A program made the translations under genes and the position numbers. DNA of 64,000 nucleotides. Origin: Porticoccus sp905181945. GTDB taxonomy: Bacteria > Pseudomonadota > Gammaproteobacteria > Pseudomonadales > Porticoccaceae. The stretch spans positions 1 through 64,000 of the forward strand of contig NZ_CP159825.1 of the NCBI RefSeq assembly GCF_047729555.1, in the 5' to 3' direction. Position 1 is the stretch's first letter. Every line of letters begins with the position of its first letter. Positions 60,642 through 64,000 of the stretch are shown here, in pieces. The notes under the pieces are model-generated. The model was not told the DNA's origin. It saw nothing but the letters and a program-made list of their open reading frames with translations, and made no database searches.

Positions 60642-61088
60642 TTAAACTATAGAGATAAGTGGTTGGTCAAACTCCACTGGTTCACCATCTTTGGCTATGA
60701 TTGCTCCAACAGTCCCCGCTTTGTCAGCTTCAATTTGATTCATCATCTTCATAGCTTCAATAATGCACAATATATCACCGATATTGACATGCTGGCCTTC
60801 CTGAACGAAGGCCTGCTCTCCTGGAGCTGATGAGCTATAAAAAGTACCAACCATTGGAGACTTCACAACATGTCCCTCAATGGTCGTGGCTGCAGATTCT
60901 TCATTATGTGAGATCTTTGTAGCCGTAGGTACAGGCCTCGTAATGGGTGCAGTCAAACTGACCGGTGAAGCAACAAATGCACCGCCACGGCTTATGCGAA
61001 TAGACCCTTCAGCCTCTTTAATTTCTAGCTCATTAATGTCCGAATCTTCTATCAAATCTATTAATTTTTTTACTTTCCGAATATCCAT
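60642..61088 (-). CDS. accB: Biotin carboxyl carrier protein
   Basis: AccB carries the biotin of acetyl-CoA carboxylase. The N-terminal helix MDIRKVKKLIDLIEDSDINE is typical. A Pro/Thr/Ala linker (about 40-68) precedes the biotinyl domain, where the biotinylated Lys lies in EAMKMMNQIEAD near residue 114. 148 residues. It lies between aroQ and accC, as in many gammaproteobacteria. A run of G residues (GGGGGGG-AGGG on the plus strand) lies in the 29-bp gap to aroQ. Confidence 0.95.
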   Translation of the reverse strand: MDIRKVKKLIDLIEDSDINELEIKEAEGSIRISRGGAFVASPVSLTAPITRPVPTATKISHNEESAATTIEGHVVKSPMVGTFYSSSAPGEQAFVQEGQHVNIGDILCIIEAMKMMNQIEADKAGTVGAIIAKDGEPVEFDQPLISIV

Positions 61089-61117
61089 CTGTGCTCACTC
61101 TAAATAGGGGGGGAGGG

Positions 61118-61564
61118 TTATTGTTGGTGGCCTAGTTCTACCAGGGCCACATTTAATGCTAATTCATAGCCAAGGCTACCAAAGCCACAAATTACTCCTT
61201 TGGCGATATCAGAGAAATAGGATGATTGCCTAAATTCTTCACGTGCATGTATATTAGATAAATGCACTTCAATAAAAGGGATGTCTATCGCCAGTAGTGC
61301 ATCTCGGAGTGCAATACTAGTATGGGTAAAAGCCGCAGGATTAAAAATAATGTACTTCGTGCCTTCTTCTTTTGCGGTATGTATGCGCTCTATCAGGGCA
61401 TGCTCTGAATTGCTTTGAAAGGCCAACAGCCCACAATCCTTTTTTTTGCAAATGTCCATAAGGCCTTGATTAATAGTGTCAAGATTTTGGTTTCCGTAGA
61501 GGTCAGGTTCTCGAGCCCCTAATAAATTTAAGTTTGGGCCGTGAAGTACTAGTATAGTAGCCAT
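61118..61564 (-). CDS. aroQ: Type II 3-dehydroquinate dehydratase
   Basis: AroQ converts 3-dehydroquinate to 3-dehydroshikimate in the shikimate pathway. Motifs are LVLHGPNLNLLGAREPDLYG near residue 5 (with the catalytic Tyr), FQSNSEHALIERIH near 51, FNPAAFTHTSIALRDAL near 74, and EVHLSNIHAREEFRQ near 99. I choose ATG 61564 (148 residues), with AGGA just upstream; a 22-residue longer frame has an untypical leader. It heads the aroQ-accB-accC unit. Confidence 0.94.
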   Translation of the reverse strand: MATILVLHGPNLNLLGAREPDLYGNQNLDTINQGLMDICKKKDCGLLAFQSNSEHALIERIHTAKEEGTKYIIFNPAAFTHTSIALRDALLAIDIPFIEVHLSNIHAREEFRQSSYFSDIAKGVICGFGSLGYELALNVALVELGHQQ

Positions 61565-61826
61565 GATTTTCCTGCAAAAATTATTGAAGAAGTATATTGA
61601 TACACCGACTGTACTTTTTAGGAGACCCAAGTCTGCATTAAAATTTATAAACTGTCCAATTTTTTAGATTTTTGGCTCTTTTCGCTACAATCTTACGTAA
61701 AATTGCAGATTTTTAGAAAATTAAGCTATCATTTGACTGCCATTTGAATCATTTTATCCATAGTTTTAAGAAGATAGGTGCAAAATCACAGAAATTTTAT
61801 AGTATTTTTATAAATATGTGCAATTT
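61565..61826. other. AT-rich gap between aroQ and dsbD
   Basis: This 262-bp gap should hold the promoter of aroQ-accBC. On the minus strand TTGCAC (61823-61818), a 16-base spacer and TATAAA (61801-61796) form a weak sigma-70-like site. I see no ORF, tRNA or clear terminator. Confidence 0.3.
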
Positions 61827-63572
61827 TTATCGTATTTTCGTTGAAAATGCATCAATTACACTGCTAACAGTTAATATTTGAGGCAGAATTATAGGGGTAG
61901 TTTCTCCTGAAGGATAAAATAGGTATAGAGGAACGCCACTCCGATTTTGATTATTTAATAATTTGGTAATTTCTGGATCATAGCTGGTCCAATCCCCCCT
62001 CATGTAGATAACGTTTTGGGACTCTAGGCTAGCTAAAAAACTTTTTGAGTTTAGTACCAATTTTTCGTTAACCAGGCAGGTGATGCACCAGTCTGCTGAC
62101 AAATTAACAAAAACTGCATTTTGATTTTTAATTAGCATGTTCAATGCATCTGCTGAGTAAGGCCTCCATGCGTCATTCTGGGAGTTCATGCCTTGCTTGT
62201 CCCAAAACAGCAAAAGAAAAGCGGAAAGAAACGCCGCTATTGCCACCAAACCAATTATTCGGGTCTTGTAAATTTTCAAAAGCCAAATTGCAAACAACAT
62301 AAGAACAACGCCACACACCACTGCAGACAGTGTGTCGCTGTTAGTTTGCCTGCCAAGAACCCAAAGCAACCAGACGGATGTTAAATATAATGGAAATGCT
62401 AGAAATTGTTTAAAGTGATCCATCCATGCTCCAGGTCTAGGAAGTTTTTTGGATAGGCTAGGCAGGCAGGTGATAAGAAGTATGGGAAAAGCCATACCGA
62501 GACCTAAAAAAATAAAGGTGCTTAGTGCAGTCCAGATCGGCTGTGTTAGCGCAAAGCCTAAAGCAGTACCCATGAAAGGCGCAGTGCATGGGCTGGCGAC
62601 CAATGTAGCAAGCAACCCAGTCATAAATGAAGAAATTAGATTGTTCCCTTCGGTTGTTTTTTGACCCCAACTCATTGGCGCGCTTCCTAGTGTTAGCCAC
62701 CCAGAAAAATTGAGACCCATGAGCACAAATAAATAGATTAGGAGTCCAATAAAAACTGGGGATTGCAACTGAAACCCCCAGCCTATACCTGCGCCTGCAC
62801 TACGCAAAATTATCAGAAGCGCTCCAATAGCTATAAAGCTTATTATGATGCCTGCAGTGTAGGCCAATCCATGTAAATATTTGCCGTTAGGGTTCGTGCT
62901 TAGACTGGACAAGCTCATTGCTTTAATGGAAAGAATTGGAAATACGCAGGGCATAAGATTAAGGATTAGTCCGCCCAAAAAGGCCAGCATCAGCATAAGG
63001 GGCAGAGCACTCAACCGATCCTGCGCTACTTCATTGCTAGTTGAAAATTTTTGCTGAGCTGCTTCTGTAATCAGGGGTGCCGGTTTATCACTATCTAGAA
63101 AGATGGTTTGGCGTCTGGGGGGGTAACAGAGTCCAGCATCAGCACACCCTTGTGATTCAATGACAATTTTTTGTGGAAGATCTTTTAGGGGAATAAGAAT
63201 TCTGGTTTGATGATAGTACACTTCCAGATTTTTCTCATAGTAGTCATCGTAAATAGACTGCCCAGCTTCATAATGTGGCCTGATATTCAGCGGCCTATGG
63301 TCCAAACTAAAAAAATTAAAACGATCTCGATAAAGATAGTAGCCTGAGGCTATATACCAGTTTAGAATAAGATGCTTGTCTTGAGTTTCTGCGGTGAGCT
63401 GGAAGGCCTTTTCCACAGGCAAAAAATTAGTATTTTGAACGATAGAGGATTGGCTATATTTTGCCTGGCCAGTAGCGATGTTTTCTTCAAAATTGGCGAT
63501 CGCAGCATTTGTCGCAAGCAGCAAGCAAAAGAACAAAAAGTGTAGAATTTTTTTTATCATCTGACCGCTCAT
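61827..63572 (-). CDS. dsbD: Thiol:disulfide interchange protein DsbD
   Basis: DsbD carries electrons from cytoplasmic thioredoxin to periplasmic reductases. After a signal peptide (about 1-26) the alpha domain has its Cys pair in QGCADAGLCYPPRRQ near residue 140. Eight membrane helices follow (about 190-435), with the redox Cys in NLMPCVFPILS near 207 and SPCTAPFMG near 328. The C-terminal thioredoxin-like domain has DWCITC near 498. 581 residues. The start is ATG 63572 or the second Met at 63560. It is divergent from the copper-chaperone gene. Confidence 0.94.
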   Translation of the reverse strand: MSGQMIKKILHFLFFCLLLATNAAIANFEENIATGQAKYSQSSIVQNTNFLPVEKAFQLTAETQDKHLILNWYIASGYYLYRDRFNFFSLDHRPLNIRPHYEAGQSIYDDYYEKNLEVYYHQTRILIPLKDLPQKIVIESQGCADAGLCYPPRRQTIFLDSDKPAPLITEAAQQKFSTSNEVAQDRLSALPLMLMLAFLGGLILNLMPCVFPILSIKAMSLSSLSTNPNGKYLHGLAYTAGIIISFIAIGALLIILRSAGAGIGWGFQLQSPVFIGLLIYLFVLMGLNFSGWLTLGSAPMSWGQKTTEGNNLISSFMTGLLATLVASPCTAPFMGTALGFALTQPIWTALSTFIFLGLGMAFPILLITCLPSLSKKLPRPGAWMDHFKQFLAFPLYLTSVWLLWVLGRQTNSDTLSAVVCGVVLMLFAIWLLKIYKTRIIGLVAIAAFLSAFLLLFWDKQGMNSQNDAWRPYSADALNMLIKNQNAVFVNLSADWCITCLVNEKLVLNSKSFLASLESQNVIYMRGDWTSYDPEITKLLNNQNRSGVPLYLFYPSGETTPIILPQILTVSSVIDAFSTKIR

Positions 63573-63683
63573 TAAAATTGGTTCGGGCTCAAAAAAAGAA
63601 CTTGATAATATATTCTACAATTCCCAGTTACGGTTTACTTGTTTTTTTAGACAAATTCGTATTTTAAGGGCTTTTAAAAAGTA

Positions 63684-64000
63684 ATGAAAATTTTTTTTTC
63701 GGGTAGATATTTGGGTATTTTCTTAATAGTAGTGTTAGCTACGTCTTCCCAGGCGATAAACGCGTCTAAACAAGATGATATGGGTGGTCACCATGCTCAC
63801 TCACATGGAGACTATAGTGCTCATGATGGAGTCGGTCAGCTAGCAGTTAGCGATGGGTATATTCGCAAAATGCCCCCAGGACAAAAGGTAACAGCTGCAT
63901 TCATGATACTACAGAATTTTACAGATAGGGCATGTCGAGTAATAGGTGCGTCTACAGACATTGCTGACAGAGTCGAAATTCATAAGCATTTTTATCAGAA
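63684..64000 (+). CDS. PCu(A)C-type copper chaperone, partial (cut by window end)
   Basis: The open frame begins MKIFFSGRYLGIF with a signal peptide to about residue 27. A His-rich stretch follows (MGGHHAHSHGDYSAHDG near 33-49), which could bind copper. The conserved start of the PCu(A)C domain appears as VSDGYIRKMPPGQKVTAAFM near 55-74, and VEIHKH near 100 holds the first copper His; the C-terminal Met/His ligands lie beyond the window. Such proteins pass Cu(I) to cytochrome oxidase. No clear ribosome site precedes the ATG. Confidence 0.8.
   Translation, partial: MKIFFSGRYLGIFLIVVLATSSQAINASKQDDMGGHHAHSHGDYSAHDGVGQLAVSDGYIRKMPPGQKVTAAFMILQNFTDRACRVIGASTDIADRVEIHKHFYQ

Noticed and set aside
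1..64000. CRISPR arrays, tRNA or rRNA genes, insertion sequences, prophage or defence islands
   Set aside because: None of the intergenic gaps (all under about 335 bp) shows regular repeats, tRNA cloverleaf sequence or transposase motifs.

Overview
The window reads as a chromosomal segment of a gammaproteobacterium near its replication origin. It opens on dnaA-dnaN-recF-gyrB and keeps blocks in the order I know from Pseudomonas and related marine lineages (Cellvibrionales/SAR92-like): glyQ-glyS-gmhB-plsC facing gyrB, pst-phoU with phoBR-ubiA-ubiC, recG-oxyR, gmk-rpoZ-spoT-ridA with yicC and rph, yggT-proC-yggS-ruvX-gshB, rpe-trpEGDC, and accBC-prmA-dusB-fis-purH-purD. Base composition is AT-leaning and intergenic gaps are small. 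TTG and GTG starts are common. The lineage is inferred from gene order and protein motifs only. I see no rRNA, tRNA, insertion sequence, prophage, CRISPR array, toxin-antitoxin pair or defence island.

Layout. 1-6.2 kb: replication genes on +, with two parS-like sites inside recF. 6.2-10.6 kb: glyQS, gmhB and plsC on -. 10.8-13.0 kb: a glutaredoxin and a TRAP permease pair without a binding protein. 13.1-18.8 kb: pstSCAB-phoU behind a Pho box. 18.9-21.0 kb: carbonic anhydrase, yaaA and a DUF938 methyltransferase. 21.0-25.7 kb (-): COG3146, phoR, phoB (behind a triple Pho-box repeat), ubiA, ubiC. 25.8-34.3 kb: recG, an oxyR-type regulator, an epimerase-like gene, ridA, spoT, rpoZ, gmk, yicC. 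34.4-38.8 kb: rph, yggT, proC, yggS, ruvX, gshB. 39-44 kb: the most irregular part, with a PilJ-type receptor stripped of its sensor domain, a broken MaoC-like gene, a GlxA-type regulator and FabY. 44-50.9 kb: ubiD, rpe, the trp genes and an OsmC protein. 51-53.9 kb: a LysR regulator, coq7 and a metallo-beta-lactamase-fold protein. 53.9-61.6 kb (-): purD, purH, fis, dusB, prmA, accC, accB, aroQ. 61.8-64 kb: dsbD and the start of a copper chaperone gene.

How the genes work together. The Pst transporter, PhoU and PhoBR form one phosphate-sensing circuit, and both promoters carry PhoB-type repeats. ubiA, ubiC, ubiD and coq7 are scattered steps of ubiquinone synthesis. rpe and trpEGDC form a compact operon. 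AccBC and FabY supply and start fatty-acid synthesis. dusB and fis are co-transcribed. Next to gshB, where Pseudomonas carries the pil-chp chemosensory genes, only a shortened PilJ homologue remains, which suggests loss of twitching-type chemosensing in this lineage.

I did not find a convincing new multi-gene system. The observations most worth checking are the PilJ relic, an OxyR-type protein without the resolving cysteine, a ruvX gene with no ATG/GTG/TTG start, the parS pair in recF, and the Pho-regulon sites.
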